NCBI RefSeq assembly: GCF_051622035.1
Contig: NC_135361.1
Span: 7,631,001-7,695,000 of the forward strand
Direction of reading: 5' to 3'
From: Arctopsyche grandis
Lineage: Eukaryota; Arthropoda; Insecta; Trichoptera; Hydropsychidae
Length of the DNA: 64,000 nt
In this document: positions 46,115 through 57,978 of the stretch, in pieces
How positions within the stretch are numbered: position 1 is the first letter of the stretch
Layout: each line of letters starts with the position of its first letter
Notes under the pieces: generated by a model
Told to the model about the DNA's origin: nothing
Seen by the model: the letters and a program-made list of their open reading frames with translations, nothing else
The model's database searches: none
Program-made: the position numbers and the translations under genes

Positions 46115-47900
46115 GTACGCCACTGCATCGTATTTGTGTTTTTTTTAATGAAAAAATACGTTGTGGGATCCGTTGTGTTGAATTATGGACGATGTGCTAT
46201 CGATATGTGCACCACTGTGAGTCAATGCCGGTGGGCCAAAATCTATCACTGTATTTGTATTGAATGTAACTTTTAAAATAAATTGTTTAAATATTACATA
46301 CCAAACTTATAATACTAATCATAGATATAAAATATTATATAAAATATTTTAATATAAAAAATAAAATTAACGCTAAGTTAAAATTCAATTCAAATTATTT
46401 TTTTTATGTTTTTAACACTTAATTTTTAAGTTGAAAGAAAATAGTACATGAATTACTTAATTTAATATTTTTTTTGGTTTTATTTAAAATTTTATTTAAA
46501 GTTCATATGTATAGTATGCAATTGAAATTAGATTAAAATTTTCATAAATAAAACTGTCATAATTATATAAAATGCGGTGATTTATTTTGGACCACTGCTG
46601 CTAAAAATGAAAAAAAGCGACTTCTATAAAACAATTTTTGTACGGGACTAAAAAAATGTGTATGAATTTCAAAATCCTATACAAGTGACGATGACTAAGT
46701 TTCCTTTTCACCGGTATTATTATGGCTAAAATTTCCATTTATGGTTATGTCTACAATGTGTCTGATAAGGACAGATTTTATCAAATCGAAATTTTTATTT
46801 TAAAAATTGGCCTTTTTAAGTATTCTCAATTATTTAAAAAAAATTGTAACGCCTATCCAAATATTGAGCTTTACATAAAGAATGCAAAGAAAAATGTTTG
46901 AATCTGATTAAATGTAGCCATTTCTTTTTGATATCTTGCAAAATCAAGCATGTAGCAATTTCAACTTTGTATATTTGAATGCTTATTATAATTTTACTTT
47001 CATGTTTCGTGAGTAAAAAACAGAAAACTAAAACTTAACGATGACTCGACATCCTTTTAATAAATTAGAATTAAGTCTTTGTCCTAATTGAAATTTATCC
47101 TTGACCTTTTTAACATTGAATGTTATAATGTTTTATATATGTATGTATGTACGAGTACAATTTCCTTACTTGCTATGCAAACTCTGTAGGTGTACCTATC
47201 CAACGTTCCGACCTTGTGCATTAAATTTACGTATGTTTACGGAGAAATTTCCGATATACACAAAACGACATCGAAGCCATCGAAGAAAGAAAACACATAC
47301 AAATAATGTGGGTGTAGCGTAAAAAAAAGTTTTTGTATCCCAAAAAGTTTTGAAGCTCGCGTGACCGTACCGTTTCTTATATGTACGTATTCCCGTATGC
47401 TTTGTCCCCCACACGTCAACCTTTTAATTTGTACTTTTTTATTATCCGATAATAAAACTGGGGAAAAAAACACTAAAAATACAAATTAACGCCCGCTTAT
47501 ATGAACGCGTTCCCATATAATATAATAATAATTCGAAAGGGAAAACTTTACGATACAATTTAATAAGAATGATCGTAAAAGTAATCGCTACCACTGCATT
47601 GGATTAATTTTGATGTGTATAAATTTCGTTTCGAGTCTTGCAAATTAATCAACTGTTGATTCAAGACACGATTACGAACTAAATTGCTCGATGTTAATTG
47701 AATAAATTAACAATTTCGATAGTGAAAGCGAAGCGTCGTACTGTTTTGTAGACAACTTCTGAATTGACTTTAAACCGATTATACATCCATATGAATCTCA
47801 GATGAAATGAAATTGGTTTTATCTCATTCTAGGAATCCTCTATTTTAAATTGGGATATATTTTACATTTCTAATATGTATTCATAAATCAATTGTAGTCG
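46115..47900. other. unannotated A+T-rich stretch
   Basis: No gene or repeat can be supported. Overlapping frames at 47101-47473 on both strands lack support. Confidence 0.4.
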
Positions 47901-47922
47901 ACCGCCAATTTTAATTGGCGGT
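47901..47922. repeat. 10-bp perfect hairpin ACCGCCAATT/AATTGGCGGT
   Basis: Perfect stem with a 2-base centre. Too short to classify. Confidence 0.65.
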
Positions 47923-50900
47923 AACGATACTGACGGTCACAATTAGTGGTCTTAAGTGTCTCTGAAACTGACTGTAATAAATCGATATCATTTTACATCA
48001 TGTCATGTAATATTGAAATGTTTACATTAAATCGAAATATAATTTTTGTATATTTTATTGATGATCGTGCTATCATTGATTCTACGTTTTAACTATTCAA
48101 TGTTCCATGCACAATTTTTGAAGACGCACTAAAAAATGACTGCAATCCACTTATGATTGTTTATAATACACATTATTTATTTTAATTCGAAATCTGTTTA
48201 AAATTATTTCTGATACTTATGAATACGAATGTACATTTAATGGCTATGAGATCGAGTTTAAATAAATTAGCATTTATTCATAGAATTATTCATATTTTAT
48301 TTTGAATTTTCCATTTGTAATTTGCGTATAGATGTTTTACCGTTAACGTTTCTGAATAACCATTTTCATTTCTAGTTAAGAGAGGTACATTTCTCAAAAA
48401 TATTTTATATGACGTTTCTTTGAAGGCAAAATCTAGACAGAGATTACTTTGAATGCAAATTTTACGATGTTTTTCGTGTAAAAGTTTTGATGCATTTTGT
48501 TGCGTCTGTGTGCAGCGAAGGATCAAGTTTCAGAAAATTATTTCAGTCGATGTTCGTCATAGAGACAGCGTACAAACGATTTTAATGGACTAAATGAAAA
48601 AAATAAAAAATAAACAAAAAACAACACAACAAAAGTTCTCGTCTAGCAATTGGACTATTCTCAGAACAATGACTGCTAATCTTCAAGTTTGCTAAGTTGG
48701 AGACAACAAAACCTGTCTTTACCACGATGTACATGCAAGTAAAAAGACAAAAAAATTTTAATTAAAAGTTGGTTTTGATTTTTAGTTTATATTATGTACA
48801 TATTTATTTTTACTTCAATACTTCTGAACGACAGAATGGCTTTGACAGTTCATCCACCTTCGTCCAGACTGATTTCCAGCTAAATAATTTGGAAAATCGA
48901 ATCACGACATCCTTTGCTGTCACTAGTGTAATTTGAATACAATCAAAATAAACAGACACAACAAAATCACTCAATCCCTTTAGCAAAAGTGCACTGAACT
49001 TGAAATGCATCGATTTTTAACTGAACGGCATTTCATTCAGGCTCAGGATAATGCGAAGTGATATAATGAAAATGCGTGAAACTTGAGTATGAACGAAAAT
49101 TTATGTCACAGTCACATATTGTGCAAACTTTTAAGTTATAGATAAAATGTCAATAAATTCACAAACAGCAAAAGAGTTTGCCCAACAGTATTTTAACTGC
49201 ATTCCCTTTTATCCTATTCGATGCAGTTTTTTATCCAATACAACGAAATACACCAAATTTGCATACATTTCGAATTCAGTACGGACACAATGAAACGGAA
49301 CAAAAAAAAAAGCACAGAATATTAATTCATCATCAAGTTGAATCAATCAAAGTCTAAACAAATACGTCTAGACCGGATATAGCCCGGATAGTCGAGATTG
49401 CATCGAATCCATCCGCATTTCTGCACAATGCAGTTTTTTTCCGACCATCTGCAGCTTTACTAATTGGAATCCATTACTCACGGTTGAAGTGCTCCGTTTA
49501 TTTTTATTCCATTATTGTACCCCAATTTTTGCGCTAAATACGTTGGATTGATGTGCTATTATGCAAATTGCTCGTCGGACATACTACATATATACATACA
49601 CATATCATTATGCAGATTTTAACCGAGTACATCGACTCTTGATGTATGGCTTTCGTAATGCACAAAGAGCTTTTTAGATTCGTTTCTGAGCTTTACCTCT
49701 GCTTTGTTTCAAAATATATGTAATAATTCGCGAACGTGAGTAGAAAGGGAAATTTTATTATTAAAATTTTAATATGATCTTCTTTCTGTTCTTACTTTAA
49801 GCTCGTTCGCTTATTTTCTTTTGAGGTTGCCGACGCGAAAATTTGCAAATAGTGAACCTACTGCTGAGAAATTTTATATTTTATTAAAAATGAAAAAAAA
49901 ACGTAATGGATATACATATGTACATACATAGTATGTACATATATACTATTTAATATAGAATTTTAAAGATTAAATTATAGCGAGCCTATATACATACATA
50001 TTTATATTCATTTTATTTCTTATTATCTGTAATAAACCTAAATCTTTATAAAAAAAATTCTCGATGAAGAATAATGGTGTCTTTTCTGGAAAAAATTCTG
50101 TATATCATCATTTGTATCTCACAATCTGTATATCATCATTTGTACGTTTGCCTATCTGTATAATTTTAATTGTGAATTAATTATTTTGTGTTTAAAAGTC
50201 ATTTTTTTGTTTGCCGTGCAACGGTGCAATAAATTGTTTAAGATTAATATTATTTGTTTAATAAAGCCTTTACAACAAGATTTAATAATAAAACCACGGT
50301 TAATAATCGTTAAAATAAACACTTAATCAATTCAGATACCCACCAAATCACTAGTTGGAACTTTACAAAGTCTGTTGTTGAGTGTTCGTTTTGTTGTATA
50401 CATATTTCCTTTGCAATGCAAATACGAGCGAAACATTTTAATTGCGATTCGAATCGAAATCTCCATTCGCGCCATTGCCGATTCAAATTCGAATCGGTAT
50501 GCAAAATTATTTCCCTTTGCAAAGATATGTAAATTTCACACAACCGAAGCGAACGAAGACGACGGGAAATAAATAGAAACAGGTTAATCGAATAACTTTC
50601 GCATTTCGAATTACGAATTATACGCACCTAAATAATGCTAGGCAAAAACGAAGAAGTAATCCACTAAGCGCCATTCAATTATCTCTGTACATATATACTA
50701 TTTATCATGTTTACTCCTGGTGTACATTAATTCCTATTAATTCCTATCTAATTTATTATGACATTTAATTGTCGATTCCTTATAGAAATATAATATTATT
50801 ATGAAGCAGATTAGTATATATTGGCGCACAGTGGAGACCTTTTTCCTCACGTTGGATGTAATTTCAATGAATAAAAATTAATTGTTAATTTAATTGGTGT

Positions 50901-51909
50901 CATTTTTAATGATCGAATGTCAGTGTCAATCAATTTGTATAAATTAACATTTTTATATCCTTGTTTGCTTAACGACTTCTTTATATCTTGTAAAAATGAT
51001 AACGGGTCAACTTCGCCACGGTTTATTATTAACTCAATTTATTTATTTAATTCTCGCGAGCCATCTTTAACTTTGATTAATGACTATCAATTTTATTATA
51101 GCTCGCGTACCGGCGAAATAACGGGGCGCCATTCATTGTGTGAATCATTGCGAATCCAATGGCGCCTCGCGATGCACTAAAGTAATAAAAATCAATAATT
51201 CAAATTACCGTGATGATAAACGATATTTTTTAACACGACTACGAATGCTTACAATATGTATACAATACTTGTACATACATATGGTTGTTGGAATTGTCAA
51301 ACTTTTATATATTTTTTTCATTATTTAAATTCTTTGATCGAAAAAGTACTAGCCGCCACTGAGTTACCCATACGCGTGTGTTCTTACACTTTTTTTTTAA
51401 ATAATTCAATTCATTAGTCGTTTTTAAATTACGATCATAACAGATGATTTTCCAAGCGCGTTCAACTCGGCGACCTTGAATTAAGTCTCATTTGTGAATT
51501 ATGATCCTATATGCTTTTTTCTTTTGCCAATTTTGGGTGAGTCATTCATGACTTTGAACTAGACATGCGACAATCGGGAGCGTAACTGATGTGAGAAACA
51601 CTAAAAAACTTTGTACATATGTACATACATACATACATAAATATTTCAAAGTGGAGACCACTTATTCCGCAAAAAAAACACAAACAAAGCTTATCATAAT
51701 AATGTAATTCTTTCATTAAAACCTTGAATTTCAATTTCTGCACTACATAAAAATAAACATAAGAACTGGAACTGAAATAAATTTGTTTGCAGTAGGTTAA
51801 CGTAGAACTACACGAACCCAGAGTAAGATGTAAAATACGTTTAAATATATAAAAAAACGTTGATGTTTCACATTTATTTAATCGTTGTAGCTATTATCTT
51901 GCACATTAG
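47923..51909. other. largely unannotated
   Basis: Noted: TTTGCAATGCAAATACG at about 50410, containing a POU octamer ATGCAAAT in a locally complex block (50340-50580); a direct repeat of TCTGTATATCATCATTTGTA near 50096 and 50124; and an inverted pair GGCGCCATT/AATGGCGCC (51125-51133, 51158-51166). None allows a gene call. Confidence 0.35.
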
Positions 51910-52350
51910 CCAGCAGTATGGCTCGGTGGTTGCGTTTATGTTTAGCACCGAGACATTACTGGGTTCGATCCCGTGCTAATCTTTAATACTGCTGGTTATA
52001 CTTGGATATTTGTGACTCAAATTCGATCGTTTCTTATTAGGGTTTGGCAATTTGTCTGATTTTCATTGTTGAATCGGTTCCTCAAATTGGAAAAAATCAT
52101 CCTACCCGCTGTCACAAATATCTTAATTTGGTTTATGTACAATATGTGAAAATGTATGTACAAGAAGAAAATGTATGTATGAAATGTATGTCTAAATCCA
52201 TAGATGTCTCAATTGATCAATTAATTAATTAATTGTTAATTTCGTGTTCGTCAGCCTCTCAAAATACAGTGATTTATGTTATAACAATTCTGCAATGTTT
52301 GTAATTAATTGTCTAGGAAGGCGCATTGGGGTCTACCTGGTATATATATG
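51910..52350 (+). mobile_element. SINE family 1, near-full copy
   Basis: The head CCAGCAGTATGGCTCGGTGG is A-box-like, and the B box GGTTCGATCCC lies at about 51961. The body contains GTGACTCAAATTCGATCGTT and GATTTTCATTGTTGAATCGG. The tail TAGGAAGGCGCATTGGGG has lost the right stem arm (it runs straight into CTACCTGGTATATAT). Confidence 0.9.
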
Positions 52351-52740
52351 TATGTATATGTAAAAATAAAAATGAAAATTTGCATTTATTTCATTTATTT
52401 ACATAAAATTATTCTGATTTATGACATCATAAATTTTTGGCACAACTGCCAGCTGACTGTAAATCATTCGCCCAGCTAATTATTTAATAATATTATTACT
52501 ATTATCATTATAACCGATTTATTCGAATCATAAATGTTTACACTTTTTTATAAACCGCAAGCATGTGTGTTTCTTGCAACAATCAACAAATCCGGACTAG
52601 CCGAATTTACGGGGAAGTGAGGGCATGCCGATTTTATTAGAACCGTCAAACAATTATGTTAGATAAATTAAAAAAATCTAACAAAAGGCGGTCGATCTGG
52701 ATTTAAAAACCATTCTGATTTTGTCAATAGCGATAGAAGT
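52351..52740. other. unannotated A+T-rich stretch
   Basis: No supportable feature. Confidence 0.4.
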
Positions 52741-52862
52741 TATTGTAATCACCGAGAAAATAGAATAGACTTTTCGATTCCGGCTGGGATTTAAGCCAAC
52801 GACCTACATATCTATTATATATTGGTAAACAGTCGCTTAATCAGTAAGCTACGCTGTGGTTA
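52741..52862 (-). mobile_element. SINE family 2, tRNA-like head
   Basis: On the minus strand GCGTAGCTTACTGATTAAGC (A-box-like) is followed 50 bases later by GGCTTAAATCCCAGCC (B-box-like), then GGAATCGAAAAGTC. A second, more decayed copy lies at 57905-57978 in the same orientation. It differs from family 1. The intervening arms do not fold as a normal tRNA, so it is not called as a tRNA gene. Confidence 0.55.
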
Positions 52863-53731
52863 AATTATGTACACATATACGTATGGTTAAAATTTTTAAT
52901 TTTTAGCAAATGGACCATCGTGCGTTGAACGAGCGGAGGTCAACCTTTTTTCTAACGAGATATCGTGTCGTTGAACCGAATCACTGATATATGTAATAAT
53001 ACCATAACGTCACAGAGTGAAAGAGAAACCGCTTTGTTTATATATTATATATGTATATTGTACATGTACAATATCTAGCGACCGGATGTCACGTCCGGAG
53101 AGTAAGTTAACCCGTTGAGTGCCGGCCGCAATTTCGCCGAGATTCGACCTTGGGTCGCTTACGACGATATTTGATCGATTCGGGGTTATTACACCGCGGC
53201 CTGTAGGTTATTAATCCCGACTCGGTTTTATTTTAGAGGTCCGTTGCTGTCGGTCCGGTCGGGTGCTGCGGACCTTATAAGACGAGGACTACTATATAGT
53301 AGTCCCTTTGGCCCTTTTTTTAATTTTAATTTTGTCCTTATATGTCGTCAACACGTGAAAGGCGAGTTTCTTGACCGAGCAGTGCACACTTGCTTGCTGT
53401 TTATTGTCTTTTTGTTTGTTATTATATAACTCGTTTGTTTCATTTTTGGGTTTTTGCAAATGTTTGCGGAAGATAATTTTTTAAATTCTACAATTTTTTT
53501 TCAGTTTTAACAAACTTATCGATTGATTTGATTTTTTTTAAATGCTTTTTACTGTTCAAAAGCATAAATGTGACTTTTCAACTCAATTTACTATTTGACT
53601 GACGTTTTCACGAAAACCTAACCTCTCTATCTTACCTGGTAGCAACTTATAGTTGAATTGTATTTTCAGTTGTAATATATTTTGACCAATTGGAATGTAA
53701 TTCGCCATATTCGCCATCGCCATTTCGATAA
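52863..53731. other. unannotated; CpG-rich at 53080-53300
   Basis: 53080-53300 is CpG-rich. It has CGGAGA|GTAAGT (a donor-like site at 53101), then TTAACCCGTTGAGTGCCGGC, which resembles a piggyBac terminus at TTAA, and the palindromic CGGATGTCACGTCCGG. A promoter-type island or a transposon end are both possible. Confidence 0.3.
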
Positions 53732-54320
53732 CAGCCAACAGCATAGCTCGGTAGCCAGCAGCATAGCTCGGTCGTTAAGCTTCTGCTTAGGGCCGGGCCG
53801 CACCGTGCGACTTGGTTGAGGGCGACCAGATCAATGCATGCAGGTAGATGGGACATGCTACACCCGTCAACTTGTTTGTCGCACACATTTCCATACATTT
53901 TTTCGTGTCGCGCAACTAGTCGGTCGATAAAGTTGCACGGTGCGTCGCGGCGTCGAGAGGCGCTGGGTTCGATCCCATGAGCTGACCTCGATTGAAGTAT
54001 ATCTGTAGTGCTGCTGGTCAGACCTGGATATTTGTGACTCCAGGTCAATCGTTTCCTATCAGAGTTTGCCAATTTTCTCTGATTTCATTGTTGAAACGGT
54101 TCCCGGTAAAATTGGCTAAATATCCTTCCTACCTACTTTGTCACCACTATTTGAGATTGATTAATGTAAAATAAAATTTATGTACAATTCATAGATGTCT
54201 CGTTAATTTGCAAGTTTTTCAGTGTCTCGTAATTCAGCGACTTGTATAATAAAAATGCTGTAATGTTTGTAATTGGCCAGGAAGGCGAATTGGGGTTACC
54301 TGTAAGGCCTTCCTGGTATA
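53732..54320 (+). mobile_element. SINE family 1, copy with duplicated head and nested element
   Basis: The head AGCATAGCTCGGT occurs twice (53739-53751, 53760-53772) in a 21-bp tandem duplication. An inverted-repeat element separates it from the B box GGTTCGATCCC at about 53966. The body then runs through CAGACCTGGATATTTGTGAC, CAATCGTTTCCTATCAGAGT and GAAACGGTTCCC to an intact 3' stem-loop: CCAGGAAGGC (54277-54286) pairs with GCCTTCCTGG (54307-54316). The 141-codon minus frame over it is spurious. Confidence 0.9.
53791..53952. mobile_element. about 160-bp inverted-repeat element nested in the SINE
   Basis: CGCACCGTGCGACTT (53799-53813) is inverted at 53930-53944 with one mismatch, and a further CGACC/GGTCG pair lies inside. 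It falls exactly between the A-box and B-box regions of the SINE, where other copies have only about 25 bases. The target duplication is not resolved, so the superfamily is undetermined. Confidence 0.75.
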
Positions 54321-54970
54321 TTGTTTGTAAAAAAGAAAGAAATAAAATATGAATCATCCGTGGGTTAGATGGAATATATTCCAACGATACGAAGAACTTA
54401 GGTAAAACGCACATGCTGTCCGTTATACTCCATCTCGACCAATAGCATTTCGCACGGTTATTGTATTATTAGTCACATCACAATCGCCTAAATGACAATA
54501 TTTGCCATGAAAATCGCGAATACGGAATATTTGGCACTCGAGTTCTTGTTAGTATGATGGACTTTTCGGTTGCCAGATGTAACCAATAATCACCGAACCT
54601 TAAGTAATCTGTGTTTGTACCTGAAGGGCATCTTATTATAATCACCGAGAATCTTCACAGGTTATAACTTATAACCATATTATACCTGTGAAGATAATCT
54701 TCTGGTTAATTTGTTAGTAATATCTATTTATATTGGGACTGTAGTCTTTTCAGGTAAGTATAAATAGGCGTGTTATAATTGATATTTGCTTGGATTTTTG
54801 AATGCTTGATATCTGATCGATTGAAATTAAATAAAAATAAAGATTTTAATTCATTTATTATTTTTAATTTCAAATAAGACCAAAATGAAATTCGTGCGAA
54901 TGTACGAATTCGTACGGCCCTATAAATACTAAATCTTGACTAAAAAATTGAAAATGTCAATGATCACTTT
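54321..54970. other. unannotated; includes an imperfect inverted repeat
   Basis: ATCTTCACAGGTTATAA (54651-54667) is partly inverted as TTATACCTGTGAAGAT (54680-54695). A consensus donor CAG|GTAAGT at 54753 has no convincing exon before it. Confidence 0.4.
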
Positions 54971-55290
54971 GCATATTATGCTTTCGAGAAGAGTTACACG
55001 GGTTCAAGTCCCATACTGCCCAAGCCCGCTGCTGGCCAGACCTTGGGTTGTGACTCCAGGACCTGTGACCTTTAGTTTGTGAGTCGAGGTAGATCTTTTC
55101 TTATCAGAATTCACCAATTTTTCTGATTTTCATTGAAACGGTCCTTAAAATAGGCATCTCCTTTCTTATCTCTCTTATTAATTCTCAAGTTATTCAACAT
55201 CTTGAATTTTGCCAATTTGATTATAAAATGCTGCAAAAATTTCTCCATAGATATCACTGTGGATGTTTGTATGAATTCGCGTTGTATAAA
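54971..55290 (+). mobile_element. SINE family 1, 5'-truncated copy
   Basis: Starts inside the head (GCATATTATGC), has the B box GGTTCAAGTCC at about 55001, and continues GCTGGCCAGACCTTGGGTTG, TTCTTATCAGAATTCACCAA, GATTTTCATTGAAACGG, TATAAAATGCTGCAAAAATT. The tail is degenerate. Confidence 0.85.
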
Positions 55291-55504
55291 ATGCGTATGT
55301 ACATATATATTGATTGTATTGTATCTACATATATATGTATGTAAGTGCATTCAACGCTTTGGAGCTATCTGTAAAGGCGAGTGTTCACGTTCTATGAAAT
55401 AAAATAAAATAAGTACATATATGTAGCAAATTTGGATATCTAACCATGGATTTGCATAGCGGAAAAGCGAACTTTCCCCACGTAAACTTTCAAACTGCGG
55501 TTAA
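55291..55504. other. unannotated spacer
   Basis: Degenerate SINE tail and A+T-rich sequence up to the TTAA target of the next element. Confidence 0.4.
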
Positions 55505-56026
55505 GAGGGCTGTACACCCGAAACCTTAATTTTGTTACCGTTCCTTTCTTCGATATATATATTGAGTGTATGTATTTATTGAGTGAATGCGACAATATAT
55601 ATCAATATATATATATTGAGTGAATGCGACAGTTGCGCTTCGACCAGATAAAACGTATTTTAAATTGACAAAATCGAGGTTTCGTATTCTACTATTTTCA
55701 CCTCCAAAACTGGACCAATTTAAAAAAAAAAATCATCATCGGTATGAGAAAGATAGTTTCTGTGCATCTACCGGCGTATTTTTTTTTAAATCGACCGTTA
55801 AATAAGCACGCTGGACCCGTTTCGTGGGTGTAAAAAAGAGGCGATTTTATAGATGTTTGGCGGCTCCTATGTCCTATAAAAAATAATTAATCAAAAAATA
55901 AAACGATAGATGCACCCCAATGGTGGATATCCATAGCATATTAAAGAATAATTTCTCTAGTGCCATAATTGAGGAAGGGAGAAGAATAGTACGTTTGTAT
56001 GGACAAGGTGCTGCTGTCCAGCCCTC
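55505..56026. mobile_element. 522-bp piggyBac-like non-autonomous element
   Basis: Terminal inverted repeats GAGGGCTGTACACC and (reverse complement of the right end) GAGGGCTGGACAGC are directly flanked by TTAA on both sides (55501-55504, 56027-56030). TTAA duplication is diagnostic of piggyBac-type transposition. It has no transposase ORF. An internal direct repeat ATTGAGTGAATGCGACA occurs at 55589 and 55615 (near copies). It abuts family C. Confidence 0.75.
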
Positions 56027-56028
56027 TT

Positions 56029-56255
56029 AAGGCGCAGACACACAGAATCGTACGGCACGGCGTGCATAAGCTTCTCCTATATTTCTTTATACATGGGAAT
56101 CACTGTTATCGATCGCTGTCAATACAAGGAAAACATACCACCGAAAACACTCCAGGATGTGAGTTTTGGCCGTTGGCGTTTTTTACATGTTTAATAAAAC
56201 TATCTAAGAAAAATACACACACACACCTCGTACCACTCTGTGTGTCTGCGCCCTT
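56029..56255. mobile_element. family C inverted-repeat element
   Basis: AAGGCGCAGACACACAGAAT followed by CGTACGG at the left is inverted at the right (CGTACCACTCTGTGTGTCTG, CGCCCTT). A truncated relative at 4406-4444 is also preceded by TTAA. The piggyBac-like neighbour seems to have inserted at the TTAA adjoining this element. Confidence 0.8.
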
Positions 56256-56634
56256 AGAGTACCGTGATATTGCTTACTAAATTTGGTGGTTGCAAATTGA
56301 AAACTAGATTTGCATATCGGACAAACAAAGCAAAAATACACGTATTTGTCAATAACAATAGTACCTACATGGAATTTAGATCGTAGACGGTTTTTTCAAT
56401 GGATTTTTTTTCAACTTTCACTATCCCGTGCAATGCCAGGCAATTCGATTAGTTATGTGTGAAATTAAATGCCAACGCGACGATATTGTTGAAATTAAGC
56501 GATCGATTGGATACGTGTTGTTTTAAATCAAAACATTAAAAAATAAATAAATCAAATTATTTTTCGAAAAGAAAATAAATGAAAAATTAATTTTATTGGA
56601 TTGTTTTGTTTCGGAAAAAAACCGAACTTCTCAC
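56256..56634. other. unannotated A+T-rich stretch
   Basis: No supportable feature. Confidence 0.4.
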
Positions 56635-56764
56635 ATGAGTCAACTTCGACGGAATTTTTCCTCGTTTGCGGCACAATTGCGGTACTTTCAATTCCTTTGG
56701 GATGCTGCGAATATATTCATCAACCGGTCGTATACGTCCATCATTGTCAACATGCCCAATAATA
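56635..56764 (-). other. candidate internal coding exon, unknown family
   Basis: On the minus strand an acceptor (ATATACCTGAG|) is followed by 130 bases open throughout and ending at a donor (CTCAT|GTGAGA). The 43-codon translation IIGHVDNDGRIRPVDEYIRS, IPKELKVPQLCRKRGKIPSK, LTH looks protein-like: acidic then strongly basic. DNDGRIRPVD superficially recalls an EF-hand loop, but the ligand pattern is incomplete. The plus strand is also open here up to a donor-like CAG|GTATAT at 56770, so strand is uncertain. Confidence 0.3.
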
Positions 56765-57904
56765 CTCAGGTATATCATTATATTACGTACATATTGAAAA
56801 TTCATTGTACCTATACAAGTACATATGTAAGTGTGTGATTTATTCGATTTCCTCGGCTCGTCGAATGTTTCCCGTGATTTATTTGATACTACGGGTTTCG
56901 TATGATTTATTTTTGTCGTTATTAGAGCGACGATAAATCCGACAACGCTTTTAGAGGGTTAATCTTTCCCGAAAAATTTTTTTTGTGTCCAAAAATCGAG
57001 TGATTTATAATCGTGTGCAGTTTTTTGTTAAATGCCTCGTTCGGTGTCGTGTGTCTTTCGTCAGATTTATCTTTCGTCGCATCTCTTCGATTTAATGCGA
57101 TTTTATGCATATTTTATGGGTGTAAATTTCGAACGAGAACACTAATCGTATCTTTGTTTATTTTTGATGCTTTTTCCACTTTTGTAATGAAGCGTGCATA
57201 TTTTCCGAGTTATTTTGCATTCTTTCAAAATTACACACACAAGCGAATTTGAATATTTCATTTTTTGACTCAACGTGTATTTTCACATGCTTCATTTTTT
57301 TTTCTTACAGTGATGACAAACTTTCCTTTGACATATTTTTCAGCTTATTGTCGAGCAATGAATCGGTTCAACACGAAAGTTACAACAATATGAATTCAAT
57401 TTGTCTTTGAATCGGGTTGGGACTTATGTATTATTTATGAAGGCATGTAATTTTTTCATTACATTTTATGACATTTATATTTTTAGCATCGGTCAACAGA
57501 TGATGAACTCTTAATCGTTGCACAGATAGGAAGATCATCATTAGTTCAAATCGTTAAATTTTGTGATGTATCCATTGTCAAACATGCTTTTTATAAAATT
57601 GCGCAAATCGTGTCAAATAATAAATAAAATTTAATTAAAATCAACAGAATATTCGAACATTCCCATTAAAATTTTCATACGAAAATCACTTATTTCTGCT
57701 TTTCGAATTACTTTTCCTTTGAAACCAGTACAGCATTTTGAAGCTAAACTAGTCGTGTAAATCGAGAATAGAGCTTTTTTGACTAAAAAAATTATATATA
57801 AATAGTTTTACAGCTAATTATACAGCATTGTATTAATTGTTGTTTTTTTTTTGTAAGAAAGTGAAGATAAATGAATTCCAAACATTTCTAAATTCCAAAA
57901 AGCA
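56765..57904. other. unannotated A+T-rich stretch
   Basis: No gene or repeat can be supported. One CGTGTAAATCGAG motif lies at about 57754. Confidence 0.4.
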
Positions 57905-57978
57905 TCCAAGAAATGGAGAAGATTCTATTTTTGGCTGGGATTTAAATTTACGACCTTTCAATCAATAATTGCTTAATC
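57905..57978 (-). mobile_element. SINE family 2, decayed copy
   Basis: The minus strand reads GGATTAAGCAATTATTGATT, then TTTAAATCCCAGCC, then AAAAATAGAATCTTC, collinear with the 52741-52862 copy. Confidence 0.5.

Noticed and set aside
51950..51975. tRNA gene suggested by a B box (GGTTCGATCCC)
   Set aside because: No tRNA cloverleaf can be drawn with the flanks, and the same head recurs in several SINE copies.
53647..54072. 141-codon minus-strand ORF
   Set aside because: Lies across the SINE and its nested inverted-repeat element, which explain the sequence.
54751..54759. Perfect donor CAG|GTAAGT
   Set aside because: The upstream sequence is A+T-rich with stops in all frames and no acceptor-bounded open segment.
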